Source of the DNA: an uncultured Collinsella sp.
Lineage (GTDB): Bacteria; Actinomycetota; Coriobacteriia; Coriobacteriales; Coriobacteriaceae
NCBI GenBank assembly: GCA_900759565.1
Contig: CAAEVV010000027.1
Location: 9,025 to 73,024, forward strand
Length of the DNA: 64,000 nt
Direction: 5' to 3'
Shown here: in pieces, positions 34,887-44,851 of the stretch
Numbering within the stretch: position 1 is the stretch's first letter
How the letters are laid out: every line of letters starts with the position of its first letter
Made by a program: the position numbers and the translations under genes
The notes under the pieces: model-generated
Databases searched by the model: none
What the model was told of the DNA's origin: nothing
What the model saw: the letters and a program-made list of their open reading frames with translations, nothing else

Positions 34887-37800
34887 TTAAGCGAAGTAGG
34901 CTACGCCGCTCTCAAAGATCGGCATGAACTTATCGCCGGGGACATGCTCGGGCACGTTGCGGTACAGGTTGTCGCCGCGACGCTCGGCATGGCCCATCTT
35001 GCCCAGGACGCGGCCGTCGGGGCTCGTGATGCCCTCGATGGCGAGTGCGGATCCGTTGGGGTTGACGGAAAGATCCATGCTGGGCTTGCCGTCCTCGCCC
35101 ACGTACTGCGTGGCGACCTGGCCGTTGGCGATCAGCTGGGCGAGCACTTCGTCATTGGCGACAAAGCGGCCCTCGCCGTGGCTGATGGCGACGGTGTAGG
35201 GGTCGTTCAGGCTGCACTGCGACAGCCACGGGGACAAGTTGGACGAGATGCGGGTGCGCACCAGACGGCTCTGGTGGCGGCCGATGGTGTTAAAGGTCAG
35301 CGTGGGTGCATCCGGTGTGGCGTCGACGATGTCGCCATAGGGCACCAGACCGAGCTTGACCAGGGCCTGGAAGCCGTTGCAGATGCCCAGCATTAGGCCG
35401 TCGCGGGCCTTGAGCAAGTCGCGGACTGCCTCGGTGACCTCGGGAGCGCGGAAGAACGCCGTGATGAACTTGGCGGAGCCGTCGGGCTCGTCGCCGCCCG
35501 AGAAGCCGCCGGGGATCATGACGATCTGGCTCTGGCGGATACGGCGGGCGAGCTCGTGGGTGCTCTCGGCAACGGCCTCGGGCGTGAGGTTGTTGATCAC
35601 GAAGGTGTCTGCCTCGGCGCCGGCGGCGCGGAAGGCACGGGCGCTATCGTACTCGCAGTTGTTGCCGGGGAACACGGGGATGATCACGCGCGGACGGGCG
35701 ATCCTGGCGCCGCCGAACACGTGGATGTCCTTGGCACGGAAGTCGATGGTCTCGACCTCGGCGGTCTCGTCGGCGCTGCGGTAGGCGAAGACGCTCTCGA
35801 TGCCGCTCTCCCAGGCCTCCTGAAGCTCGGAGAGCTCGATGACCTCTGAGCCAGTATCGATGACGTAACCCTCAACGGTGGTGCCCAGGGGCTCGACGAC
35901 AACGCCGTCGGCGACCTCGGGCAGCTCGGCGTCATCGGCGAGCTCGACGATAAAGCTGCCGTAAAGCGGAGTGAAGAGGCTCTCTACGTCCACATCCTCG
36001 GCAAGCTCGATGCCGATCTGGTTGCCGACGCACATCTTAAAGAGGCTCTCGGCACCGCAGCCGTAGCCGGGCGTGGAGACGGCCAGGGCGTTACCGGTGG
36101 CGGTGAGCGCCTCGACGGCGTCAAACGCGGCGAGCAGCTGCTGAGCGTCGGGGCGGTAGTCCTCGCCATAGGTGGCGGGGGCGATGCGCACGACGCGATG
36201 CGTCAGGCCCTTGAACTCGGGCGAGACGGCACGGGCGGCCTTGCCCACGGCAACAGCGAAGCTGATCAGAGTCGGCGGAACGTTGAGCTCGCCGGCCTCG
36301 TCCTCAAACGAGCCGCTCATGGAATCCTTGCCGCCGATGGCGCCGGCACCCAGGTCGACCTGGGCCATAAGGGCGCCCAGGACGGCTGCCATGGGCTTGC
36401 CCCAACGCTCGGCCTCGGTGCGCAGACGCTCGAAGTACTCCTGGAAGGAGAGGTAGACGCGCTTGTGCTCAAAGCCGGCGGCAACGAGCTTGGCGATGGA
36501 TTCGACCACGGACAGGTATGCGCCCGCAAACTGGTCGGCTTCCATCAGGTATGGGTTGAAGCCCCATGCCATAGCGCTCGCCGTGGTGGTCTCGCCGTCC
36601 ACGGGGAACTTGGCGACCATGGCCGAGCTGGGGGTGAGCTGCGTCTTGCCGCCAAAGGGCATGAGCACGGTCGCAGCGCCGATGGTGGAGTCGAAGCGCT
36701 CGGAAAGGCCCTTGTTGGAGGCGACGTTGAGGTCGGTGACCAGCGAGGTCATGCGCTCGGCAAGCGTGGTGCCGGCCCAGCTGGGCTGCCACACGCTGCG
36801 GGCGCACACGTGGGCGACCTGGTGCTTGGGCGCACCGTTGGAGTTGAGGAATTCGCGGGACAGGTCGACGATGGCGACGCCGTTCCAGGCCATGCGCATG
36901 CGCGGCTCGGCGGTAACCTCGGCGATAACGGTCGCCTCCAGGTTCTCTTCGGCGGCGTAGCCCATGAACTCATCGACGTCACCATCGGCGACGGCGCAGG
37001 CCATGCGCTCCTGGGACTCGGAGATGGCGAGCTCGGTGCCGTCAAGACCGTCGTACTTCTTGGTCACGGTATCAAGGTCGACATACAGGCCGTCGGCAAG
37101 CTCGCCTACGGCGACCGAGACGCCGCCGGCGCCAAAGTCGTTGCAGCGCTTGATCAGGCGGCAGGCGTCGCCGCGGCGGAAGAGGCGCTGCAGCTTGCGC
37201 TCGACCGGGGCGTTGCCCTTCTGGACCTCGGCGCCCGAGGTCTCGATGGACTCGGTGTTCTGAGTCTTGGAGGAGCCGGTGGCACCGCCGATGCCGTCAC
37301 GGCCGGTGCGGCCGCCCAGCAGGATGATCTTGTCAGTGGGGGCGGGGCACTCGCGGCGCACGTGGTTTGCCGGGGTAGCGCCCACGACGGCGCCGACCTC
37401 CATGCGCTTGGCCACGTAGCCGGGGTGATAGAGCTCGTTGACTTGGCCGGTGGCAAGGCCGATCTGGTTGCCGTAGCTGGAGTAGCCGGCGGCAGCGGTG
37501 GTTACGAGCTTGCGCTGCGGCAGCTTGCCCTCGAGCGTCTCGGACACGGGGACGGTGGGGTCGCCGGCGCCGGTGACACGCATGGCCTGGTACACGTAGC
37601 TGCGGCCCGAGAGCGGGTCGCGGATGGCGCCGCCCACGCAGGTGGCGGCACCGCCGAAGGGCTCGATCTCGGTCGGGTGGTTGTGGGTCTCGTTCTTAAA
37701 CAGGAACAGCCAGTCCTGGTCCTCGCCGTCGACATCGACCTTCACCTTGACGGTGCAGGCGTTGATCTCCTCGGACTCGTCGACATCGGTCATGACGCCG

Positions 37801-38633
37801 GTCTTCTTAAGGTACTTGGCGCCGATGGTGCCCATGTCCATGAGGCAGACGGGCTTGGCGTCGCGACCGAGCTCGTGGCGCATCTCCATATAGCGGTCGA
37901 AGGCCTGCTGCACCACGGCGTCGTCGATCGTCACGTCGTCCAGGACGGTGCCGAAGGTGGTGTGGCGGCAGTGGTCGGACCAGTAGGTGTCGATCACGCG
38001 GATTTCAGTGATGGTGGGGTCGCGGTCCTCATCGCGGAAGTACTGCTGGCAGAAGGCGATGTCCGCCTCGTCCATGGCAAGGCCGCGATCGGCGATAAAG
38101 GCGGCAAGACCGGCCTCGTCGAGCTCGCGGAAGCCGTCGAGCACCTCGACGGGCTGGGGCTCGGGGGTCTCCATGTACAGCGTCTCGGGCAGGTCGAGCG
38201 AGGCGATGCGCGCCTCGACGGGGTTCACCACGTAGTGCTTGATGGCCTCGATGGCGGCCTCGTCCAGGGCGCCCGAGATCATATAGACCTTGGCGGAGCG
38301 CACGGCGGGGCGCTCGCCCTGGCTGATGAGCTGCACGCACTCGCTGGCGGAGTCAGCGCGCTGGTCAAACTGGCCGGGCAGGAATTCGACGGCAAAGACG
38401 GCGCCATCGCTTGCGGGGAGCTCGTCGTAGGTCACATCGACCTGGGGCTCGCTAAAGACGGTCGGCACGCAGGAGCGGAAAAGCTCCTCGTCGATGCCCT
38501 CGACGTCGTAGCGGTTGATGATCCTCAGGGCCTCGATGCCCTTGATGCCGAGAATCTCGGTCAGCTCGCCCTTGAGCTGCTGAGCCTCGACGTCGAACCC
38601 GGGTTTCTTCTCCACGTAGATACGAGAGACCAT
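34887..38633 (-). CDS. purL: Phosphoribosylformylglycinamidine synthase, long fused form
   Basis: A 1248-residue FGAM synthase: purine biosynthesis step four, turning FGAR and glutamine into FGAM. It is the single-chain form with synthase and glutaminase fused. Synthase landmarks are VIDTYWSDHCRHTTF, FKNETHNHPTEIEPFGGA and the Gly-rich GRTGRDGIGGATG. The C-terminal glutaminase has IPVFPGNNCEYDSARA, the nucleophile in GICNGFQAL, and the His/Glu in GKMGHAERR. The start is set at ATG 38633 (MVSRIYVEKK), after CAGGAA; 42 upstream open codons lack a site. It is monocistronic here. Confidence 0.95.
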   Translation of the reverse strand: MVSRIYVEKKPGFDVEAQQLKGELTEILGIKGIEALRIINRYDVEGIDEELFRSCVPTVFSEPQVDVTYDELPASDGAVFAVEFLPGQFDQRADSASECVQLISQGERPAVRSAKVYMISGALDEAAIEAIKHYVVNPVEARIASLDLPETLYMETPEPQPVEVLDGFRELDEAGLAAFIADRGLAMDEADIAFCQQYFRDEDRDPTITEIRVIDTYWSDHCRHTTFGTVLDDVTIDDAVVQQAFDRYMEMRHELGRDAKPVCLMDMGTIGAKYLKKTGVMTDVDESEEINACTVKVKVDVDGEDQDWLFLFKNETHNHPTEIEPFGGAATCVGGAIRDPLSGRSYVYQAMRVTGAGDPTVPVSETLEGKLPQRKLVTTAAAGYSSYGNQIGLATGQVNELYHPGYVAKRMEVGAVVGATPANHVRRECPAPTDKIILLGGRTGRDGIGGATGSSKTQNTESIETSGAEVQKGNAPVERKLQRLFRRGDACRLIKRCNDFGAGGVSVAVGELADGLYVDLDTVTKKYDGLDGTELAISESQERMACAVADGDVDEFMGYAAEENLEATVIAEVTAEPRMRMAWNGVAIVDLSREFLNSNGAPKHQVAHVCARSVWQPSWAGTTLAERMTSLVTDLNVASNKGLSERFDSTIGAATVLMPFGGKTQLTPSSAMVAKFPVDGETTTASAMAWGFNPYLMEADQFAGAYLSVVESIAKLVAAGFEHKRVYLSFQEYFERLRTEAERWGKPMAAVLGALMAQVDLGAGAIGGKDSMSGSFEDEAGELNVPPTLISFAVAVGKAARAVSPEFKGLTHRVVRIAPATYGEDYRPDAQQLLAAFDAVEALTATGNALAVSTPGYGCGAESLFKMCVGNQIGIELAEDVDVESLFTPLYGSFIVELADDAELPEVADGVVVEPLGTTVEGYVIDTGSEVIELSELQEAWESGIESVFAYRSADETAEVETIDFRAKDIHVFGGARIARPRVIIPVFPGNNCEYDSARAFRAAGAEADTFVINNLTPEAVAESTHELARRIRQSQIVMIPGGFSGGDEPDGSAKFITAFFRAPEVTEAVRDLLKARDGLMLGICNGFQALVKLGLVPYGDIVDATPDAPTLTFNTIGRHQSRLVRTRISSNLSPWLSQCSLNDPYTVAISHGEGRFVANDEVLAQLIANGQVATQYVGEDGKPSMDLSVNPNGSALAIEGITSPDGRVLGKMGHAERRGDNLYRNVPEHVPGDKFMPIFESGVAYFA

Positions 38634-38817
38634 TGGTTCCTGCCTTCCTGATCGGTTGGGCGTACGGTACGGTATGCGGCAGCGGTCGGTTTGCGGGGTC
38701 TGCCCTGCGGTCGCCTTGAGCCACATGTTTGTAAACCTCACTATGATACGACAGCTCACGGCGCGTTGAGGACGGCGAGGGTGCTACAGTGAAGCGCAAA
38801 CAAGAGAAAGGCATCAC

Positions 38818-40380
38818 ATGGCATTCGTTTCACTCGCCATCATCGCGCTCGTGGCCTTTGCAAGCCCCTTCATCGCCTCGGCGATTCCCGGAAAGCCCGT
38901 TCCCGAGACGGTCTTTTTGCTCGTGTTCGGCGCGGTGCTGGGACCCCATATGCTCGGCATTATCCATGTAGATGCCGAGGTCTCGCTGGTGTCCGAGCTG
39001 GGCCTGGCCTTTTTGTTCCTGCTTGCCGGCTTTGAGATCGACCCCAAGAGCATCACGGGCGTCGAGGGGCGCTACGGCTTGGCGACGTGGGTCGTCACGT
39101 TTGGTATCGCCTGGCTTGCCGTGCGCTTTACCCCGTGGTTCTCGGTCAGTCATTTCGACGGTATCGCCGTGACGCTTGCCCTCACTTCGACGGCGCTCGG
39201 CACGCTCGTGCCCATCATGCGTGAACGTTCGCTCACCGGCACGCGCGTGGGCGACTCGATTCTCGCGTATGGCACCTGGGGCGAGCTCGGTCCCGTGCTC
39301 GCCATGTCGGTGTTGCTGTCTGCCCGCACCGGCATCCAAACGCTCGTAATCCTTGGCTTGTTTGCGGTGGTCTGCGTGTTGCTGGCCGTGGTCCCAAGCC
39401 GCTCCAAGCGCGTCGGCAGCCGCTTCTTTGCGTTTGTCGAGGAACGCGCCGATACCACGTCGCAGACCTTCGTGCGCCTGACGGTGCTCATCCTGGTCAC
39501 GCTCGTGGCGTTCTCGGCCATCTTTGACCTCGACATCGTGTTGGGTTCTTTTGCCGCCGGCTTTGTCCTGCGCTATATCATCCCCGAGGGCAACCATACG
39601 CTCGAGACCAAGCTCGACGGCCTGGCCTACGGCTTTTTGATTCCGGTGTTCTTTACCGTATCGGGCGCAAAGATCGACCTGACGGCCGTGGCGTCGCGCC
39701 CGGGCTTGCTCGCGGGTTTTATCGTGGCGTTGCTGATCATTCGCGCCGTGCCGATTCTCATCTCTATGGGCATTTGTCCCGTGACGCGCGATGTGTCGGC
39801 GTACGGCCGCATTACCGTGGCCCTGTACTGCACCACGGCCCTGCCGATCATCGTTGCCGTGACGAGCGTTGCCGTCAACGCGGGCGCGCTGTCGCAAGAT
39901 ATTGCGTCGGTCATGGTTGCCGCCGGTGCCATCACGGTGTTCTTGATGCCGTTGCTCGCGCAGCTCTTCTACCGCGTGGTCGACGCCGCGCCGGTCGCCG
40001 CCGTGGCAGAAGTTGCCGAGCATCCATCCGATGCGCTCGACATCCTGCGCGCCCATCACGATTTGGCGAGCCTGCTCGCACGCGAGCACGAGCTGCTGAC
40101 CTCGCATGGTCACGGTCGCGTATTCGAGGGCCTGCCTACGCTCGATACGATTGCCGAGCATCTTTCCGCCGAGGCAGCGAGCGGCCACATCGATGCTCGC
40201 ATCGTGGACGCGGCGCATCTTCTTGCCGATAAGACCTACGGTGATGAGGTCGACCCGTCCGAGCTGACTCCGCGTGAGCGCCGCCGCCTGGAGCGCGCCA
40301 AGCTCGCCGTGCGCGAATACCGCCGCCGCATGCTGGAGCTCTATGCGCGCGATGAAGCCCAGGACGACGACGGCAGGTAG
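38818..40380 (+). CDS. CPA2-family cation:proton antiporter
   Basis: A 520-residue protein: 11-13 membrane spans (residues 1-385) of the Kef/NapA-like type, then a soluble tail of about 130 residues. Marks are GKPVPETVFLLVFGAVLGPHMLG at the start and LAFLFLLAGFEIDPKSI. The tail is helical and charged (ALDILRAHHDLASLLAREHEL) and lacks the TrkA nucleotide-binding motif. It exchanges Na+ or K+ for H+ in pH or osmotic control. ATG has GAAAGG upstream. Confidence 0.88.
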   Translation: MAFVSLAIIALVAFASPFIASAIPGKPVPETVFLLVFGAVLGPHMLGIIHVDAEVSLVSELGLAFLFLLAGFEIDPKSITGVEGRYGLATWVVTFGIAWLAVRFTPWFSVSHFDGIAVTLALTSTALGTLVPIMRERSLTGTRVGDSILAYGTWGELGPVLAMSVLLSARTGIQTLVILGLFAVVCVLLAVVPSRSKRVGSRFFAFVEERADTTSQTFVRLTVLILVTLVAFSAIFDLDIVLGSFAAGFVLRYIIPEGNHTLETKLDGLAYGFLIPVFFTVSGAKIDLTAVASRPGLLAGFIVALLIIRAVPILISMGICPVTRDVSAYGRITVALYCTTALPIIVAVTSVAVNAGALSQDIASVMVAAGAITVFLMPLLAQLFYRVVDAAPVAAVAEVAEHPSDALDILRAHHDLASLLAREHELLTSHGHGRVFEGLPTLDTIAEHLSAEAASGHIDARIVDAAHLLADKTYGDEVDPSELTPRERRRLERAKLAVREYRRRMLELYARDEAQDDDGR

Positions 40381-40393
40381 TCGATACTCTCTC

Positions 40394-40751
40394 GGGGAAG
40401 CCGCGTCCCGCTTTGAAGGCTCGAAACGGGACGCGGCTTCCGCATCGGCCCCCATCGGGAAGCCACATCCCAGAATGGACGCTCAGAGCGGGATGCAGTT
40501 TCCGCTTTGGACCCCTGCCGGAAAGCGCGTCCCAGTCTGAAGGTTCAAAATGGGACGTGGTTTCCGAAACAGGGGCCGTTGGGAAGCTGTGTCCCGGAAT
40601 GGGCGCCCGGAGTGGGATACCGTTTCCGCAGGAGGCCCATTGCGGAAACGGTATCCCAGAATCGACGTTCAAAACGGGGTGCAGTTTCCGCAAGGAGGTC
40701 CTGGGGAAACCGTGCCCCGTTCTGAGCTGAAATGCCGGGACGCAGCTTCCC
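40394..40751. repeat. Array of six imperfect palindromes, exact 62-bp phase
   Basis: Six units of 46 bases each start with GGAA at 40396, 40458, 40520, 40582, 40644 and 40705 and end with TTCC at 40441, 40503, 40565, 40627, 40689 and 40750. Each folds as a 14-15-bp stem (type GGAAGCCGCGTCCC / GGGACGCGGCTTCC) with a 16-18-base loop; gaps are about 16 bases. Stem pairs vary between units, often with compensating changes, so pairing rather than sequence seems kept. The right arm of unit 4 and left arm of unit 5 also form a perfect 16-bp inverted repeat. No ORF is likely here. Confidence 0.88.
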
Positions 40752-40764
40752 TTACAAACAGAAC

Positions 40765-40805
40765 AAGGCGCGCTGCCTGCGGTTGATGCAGACAGCGCGC
40801 CTTTT
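40765..40805. terminator. Bidirectional terminator between antiporter and SDR genes
   Basis: AAGGCGCGCTG (40765-40775) pairs perfectly with 40793-40803 and TTTG follows; the opposite strand also has a short T-run past the stem. It separates convergent genes. Confidence 0.75.
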
Positions 40806-40847
40806 GCGTTGGGCCTCGTTGAGGTTCGAAGTCGTGGCTTGCGACCT

Positions 40848-41597
40848 TTAGGAGCGGGCGGCTCCGTCGACGGGGAGCACGGCGCCCGTGACATAGGAGG
40901 CCATGTCGCTCGCTAGGAAAACGAATGCGTTGGCGACATCCTCGGGCTCGCCCATGCGACCCAGCGGAATAGTGGCGATGATGGGCTTAATAACCTCTTC
41001 GGGCAGGTTGGCGACCATGTCGGTCTTAGTCACGCCAGGGGCAACGGCGTTGACGCGGATGCCCATGGGGGCGAGCTCGCGCGAGAGCGACTGGACCATG
41101 CCGTTGACGGCAAACTTGGACGTGGGGTAACCGACGCCGGAGGGCTGGCCGTACTTGGCGACCATCGAGCTCGTGGTAGTGATGGTGCCGCCGTGGCCGG
41201 CCTCGGTCATAATCTTGGCGGCCGCCTGGTGACCGTTAAAGACAGCGACGACGTTGAGGTCCATGACCTTTGCAAACTCCTCGGCCGTGTAATCCAAAAG
41301 GGGCGAGCGCTGGGAGATGCCGGCGTTGTTGACGACCGTATCGAGACCGCCCATGTCGGCTGCGGCCTGCGTAAAGGCCTCGGTCACGGCCTCGAGTGAG
41401 GTGAGGTCGCAGGAGCGGCCCCAGACCTTGGCGTCGGGATAGGCGGCCGCCAGCTTCTCAACGGCCGCGTCGGCAGTCTCCTGGCGCGAGCCAAAGACGG
41501 TGACGGCAGCGCCTTCCTCGATAAAACGGCAGGCGATCGCATAGCCGATACCGCGCGTGCCTCCGGTGATGATTGCTTTCTTGCCCTCGAGCAACAT
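40848..41597 (-). CDS. Short-chain dehydrogenase/reductase (FabG-like)
   Basis: A 249-residue classical SDR. The NAD(P) loop is TGGTRGIG, followed by NNAG; the catalytic Ser lies in TTTSSMV and the Tyr-Lys pair is YPTSK; PGVTKTDM is the loop after the active site. Similar proteins are 3-oxoacyl-ACP reductases or hydroxysteroid dehydrogenases. In gut Coriobacteria the second is worth testing, but sequence alone does not decide. Start 41597 follows AGAGGAAG; 40 upstream open codons are rejected. Confidence 0.88.
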   Translation of the reverse strand: MLLEGKKAIITGGTRGIGYAIACRFIEEGAAVTVFGSRQETADAAVEKLAAAYPDAKVWGRSCDLTSLEAVTEAFTQAAADMGGLDTVVNNAGISQRSPLLDYTAEEFAKVMDLNVVAVFNGHQAAAKIMTEAGHGGTITTTSSMVAKYGQPSGVGYPTSKFAVNGMVQSLSRELAPMGIRVNAVAPGVTKTDMVANLPEEVIKPIIATIPLGRMGEPEDVANAFVFLASDMASYVTGAVLPVDGAARS

Positions 41598-41750
41598 GGT
41601 GCTTCCTCTCATCGCGGGCGGACATACACGGCACAGCATAGCGGCGGCAAAATACAGCTGCCGTCGCATATCGGCAAACGGTATCCACGGTTGTTGACGA
41701 ACGGTCAAGTTGTTCAAACGTTAGTCGACCAGTTCGCTCAAAGGATGTAG

Positions 41751-41787
41751 CAAAAGGGGCTCCCATCCAATCGGATAGGAGCCCCTC
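41751..41787 (-). terminator. Terminator of the homoserine dehydrogenase gene
   Basis: On the minus strand AGGGGCTCC...GGAGCCCCT forms a stem with an inner ATCC/GGAT pair, then TTTTGC. Confidence 0.85.
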
Positions 41788-41816
41788 ATGCGTTATTTGA
41801 TTTGCCGAGAATCGGG

Positions 41817-43160
41817 TTAGTTGGCCATGACGCCTTCGGTCCAAGCCTCGACGTCCTCGATGCGCAGGACGTTGGCGACCTCGGCCACGCAGTCGACGCT
41901 GGCAAGCTCGGCGGCGGCAGCCTGGACGTCCTTCTCGAGCGCGCGATGCGTCAGGAAGATGACCGAGCAGGCATCGCTGACGCCCGACTTGCCGTCCTCG
42001 ACCTGGTTGATGAGCGAGATCGAGATGTTGTGCTTGGCAAAGATGTCGACCGTCTCGGACAGGGCGCCCACGCGGTCGGCGACCTTCAGGCGCACATAGT
42101 ACTTGGTCTGGAGCTCGTCCATGGGCTTAAAGGCGAGGTTGTGACCATAGGGCTCAATCTCGGGCAGCGGAGCCACGCCGCGGCTGATCTGCTCAGAGAG
42201 CGACAGGATATCGCCCACGACGGCGCTTGCGGTGGGGAAGGAGCCTGCGCCGGCACCGTAGAACATGGTCTCGCCCACGGCGTCGCCTACCACGTAGACA
42301 GCGTTCATGGCGCCGTTGACCTTGGCGAGCATGTGGTCGGCGGGGATCAGCGTGGGATGCACGCGGACGTCGACGCCGGCGTCGGTGTTGCGGGCGATGC
42401 CGAGCAGCTTAATGGTGTAGCCGAGCTCGCGGGCCTGGGCGATGTCCTCAGCGCCGATGGTACGGATACCCTGCTGGTACACATCGTCGGTGGTAACGCG
42501 GGTGCCAAAGCCGATGGAAGCGAGGATCGCCGTCTTGCTGGCGGCGTCGAAGCCGTCGACGTCGGCGGACGGGTCGGCCTCGGCGTAGCCCTTGGCCTGG
42601 GCGTCGGCGAGCACGTCGGCGTAATCGGCGCCCTCGGCGTCCATGCGCGACAGGATGTAGTTGGTGGTACCGTTGAGAATGCCGGCGATGGTCAGGATCT
42701 TGTTGCCCACCAGGTCGTGCTCAAGCGTGCTGACAATGGGGATGCCACCGCCGCAACTGGCCTCGCACTTAATCTGCACGCCGCACGCGCGTGCCTTCTC
42801 GGCAAGCGTCTCGACGTGACGGCCCAGCAGGGCCTTGTTGGCAGAGACGACGTGCTTGCCGTGCTCAAAGGCAGTGGTGAAGATCTCGGTTGCGGGATGC
42901 TCGCCGCCGATCAGCTCGACGACGATGTCGACGGCGGGGTCGGTGACGACGTCGTGCCAGTCACTCGTAAAGGCTTCGCGCTCAATGCCTGCCGCCTCGG
43001 CCTGCTCCCAAGCAAGCGCGCAGGCGCGGGTCAGCTTAAGGTCGATGCCGTAGGCTGCCAGGTACTCATCGTGGTGGCTCTTGATCAGACGGGCCACGCC
43101 GCCGCCGACGGTTCCCAGACCGATGAGGCCGACGTTCACGGTGCGCAGGGGTTCGCTCAT
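41817..43160 (-). CDS. hom: Homoserine dehydrogenase
   Basis: A 447-residue enzyme that reduces aspartate semialdehyde to homoserine with NAD(P)H, toward threonine and methionine. N-terminal cofactor loop GLIGLGTVGGGV (residues 11-22), ELIGGEHPA and KALLGRH near the active site, and the family segment AGILNGTTNYILS. A C-terminal ACT domain (about 355-435, YYVRLKVADRVGALSE) implies feedback control by threonine. ATG 43160 has AAGGAGC. It stands alone, with no thrB or thrC near. Confidence 0.94.
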   Translation of the reverse strand: MSEPLRTVNVGLIGLGTVGGGVARLIKSHHDEYLAAYGIDLKLTRACALAWEQAEAAGIEREAFTSDWHDVVTDPAVDIVVELIGGEHPATEIFTTAFEHGKHVVSANKALLGRHVETLAEKARACGVQIKCEASCGGGIPIVSTLEHDLVGNKILTIAGILNGTTNYILSRMDAEGADYADVLADAQAKGYAEADPSADVDGFDAASKTAILASIGFGTRVTTDDVYQQGIRTIGAEDIAQARELGYTIKLLGIARNTDAGVDVRVHPTLIPADHMLAKVNGAMNAVYVVGDAVGETMFYGAGAGSFPTASAVVGDILSLSEQISRGVAPLPEIEPYGHNLAFKPMDELQTKYYVRLKVADRVGALSETVDIFAKHNISISLINQVEDGKSGVSDACSVIFLTHRALEKDVQAAAAELASVDCVAEVANVLRIEDVEAWTEGVMAN

Positions 43161-43413
43161 AGATAGCTCCTTCGTGCATCTTATGGATGGATTAACCGCT
43201 TAAAGGTTGAGTGCATTCTAGCGTGAACCGAGGGTGCGTGCTCGCCAGGCAACAGGAGTCGCACAAAACGGCACCCCCGAAACGCTGCGGAAACATTGGA
43301 AACATGCTCGCTACAAACGGAACTCCGTAACAAACTGTCAACGTTTGCGCCATAAGGTTTGCCCCGTACCGCAAGACGGCCGCACCGCGGCCAGCGAAAA
43401 AAAGGGGGACACC

Positions 43414-44580
43414 ATGTTCAACATCAACAGCACGCTCAGCCGTAGGAACTTTCTCGCCGGCGCCGCGGCGCTCGGCACCGCCGCCGCACTCGCTGGTTGC
43501 TCATCGGGTGGCTCGGATGGCGGCTCCGCCGATGACGGCAAGACCTTCAAGATCGGTGTCATCGGCCCTCTGACCGGCGCCGCGGCAACCTATGGCGTTT
43601 CGGCCGAGAAGGGTGCCAAGCTCGCCGCCAAGGATTTCTCGACCAAGGACCTCAAACTCTCGCTTAAGTCCGAGGATGACGTCGCCGACGGCGAGAAGGC
43701 TATCAACGCCTTCAATACCCTGTGCGACTGGGGCATGCAGGCACTCGTCGGCCCCGTTACCACCGGTGCCGCCGTCGCCGTCTCGGGCGAGATCGCCGAC
43801 GATATGCTCATGGTCACGCCTTCGGCCTCGTCGCTCGACGTCACCAAGGATAAGACCACGGTCTTTCAGGTTTGCTTCACCGATCCCACCATGGGCGCCA
43901 GCGCCGCGCAGTTCTTGGCCGAGAAGTACGCGGATGCCAAGATCGCCCTGTTCTACAACTCCGGCGATACGTATAGCTCGGGCGTTGCCGACGCTTTTGC
44001 CGAGCAGGCCAAGGCGTCCAAGCTCGACATCGTCGATACCGAGACCTTTAAGGACGATTCCTCCACGAGCTTTACCAACCAGCTCACCAAGGCCAAGGAA
44101 GCCGGCGCCACGCTTATCTTTGCCCCGATCTACTACACGCCTGCGTCCGTTTTGCTCAAAAACGCCAAGGACATGGGCTACGACATGACGCTCATGGGTA
44201 CCGACGGCATGGACGGCCTGCTCTCTGTGGAAGGTTTCGATACCTCTCTTGCCGAGGGCGTACTGCTCATGACCCCGTTTTCGGCTGACGACGAGAAGAA
44301 TGCCGACTTCGTCAAGGCATATAAGGACGCCTACAACGAAACGCCCAACCAGTTTGCCGCCGATGCTTATGACTGCGTCCATGCGATTGTCGAGGCAATC
44401 GATAAGGCAGACATCGACATTACGGTCGACGGCGCCGACATTGCCGGCGACCTTGCCAAGGCCATGCGCAAGATCAAGATCGAGGGCCTGACAGGTGAAC
44501 TGACGTGGAATGACGAGGGCCAGGTCGAAAAGCCCGCTACGGCCTATGTGATCCAGGACGGCAAGTACATCGCCGCCTAA
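43414..44580 (+). CDS. Branched-chain amino acid ABC transporter binding lipoprotein 1
   Basis: A 388-residue periplasmic-type binding protein of the LivJ family anchored as a lipoprotein. The signal carries a Tat-like SRRNFLAG and the lipobox LAGC. The mature domain starts KIGVIGPLTGAAATYG. Closely similar to the following paralogue along its length (for example YTPASVLLKNAKDMGYD in both). AAAGGGGG precedes ATG; the longer upstream frame is rejected. Supplies substrate to LivHMGF. Confidence 0.9.
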   Translation: MFNINSTLSRRNFLAGAAALGTAAALAGCSSGGSDGGSADDGKTFKIGVIGPLTGAAATYGVSAEKGAKLAAKDFSTKDLKLSLKSEDDVADGEKAINAFNTLCDWGMQALVGPVTTGAAVAVSGEIADDMLMVTPSASSLDVTKDKTTVFQVCFTDPTMGASAAQFLAEKYADAKIALFYNSGDTYSSGVADAFAEQAKASKLDIVDTETFKDDSSTSFTNQLTKAKEAGATLIFAPIYYTPASVLLKNAKDMGYDMTLMGTDGMDGLLSVEGFDTSLAEGVLLMTPFSADDEKNADFVKAYKDAYNETPNQFAADAYDCVHAIVEAIDKADIDITVDGADIAGDLAKAMRKIKIEGLTGELTWNDEGQVEKPATAYVIQDGKYIAA

Positions 44581-44851
44581 GTGCGCATAAAGCGCGACCG
44601 GTGGGGCCGTTTTATTCAGGGCAAGGACGCCTGTAACAGAACGGAAACATTACTTTCACACAATAAAGTGGCTAAACTGCATAAACCGACAGGAATACGC
44701 AGAATTATGGATAAATGGGCAAAACAAAAGAAAAGTTGAAATAATCGCCACTTTTCTCAACTAAAGCGTCTACTATTTTGCGAACGCCGAACACGGCGAA
44801 GGATGGCCTGTCGGGTAACCGAAACCCGACGAGATTTGAGAGGAGAGCCGC

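Noticed and set aside
36198..38651. 817-codon open frame antisense to purL
   Set aside because: It is the GC-rich shadow of purL, low-complexity in Gly/Ala/His/Leu, with no ribosome site or domain.
38830..40455. 541-codon frame antisense to the antiporter
   Set aside because: Arg/His/Gly-rich composition typical of antisense to membrane genes; no domain.
40394..40751. CRISPR array
   Set aside because: The period is regular, but repeats diverge, each repeat is a long palindrome, spacers are only about 16 bases and no cas gene is near.
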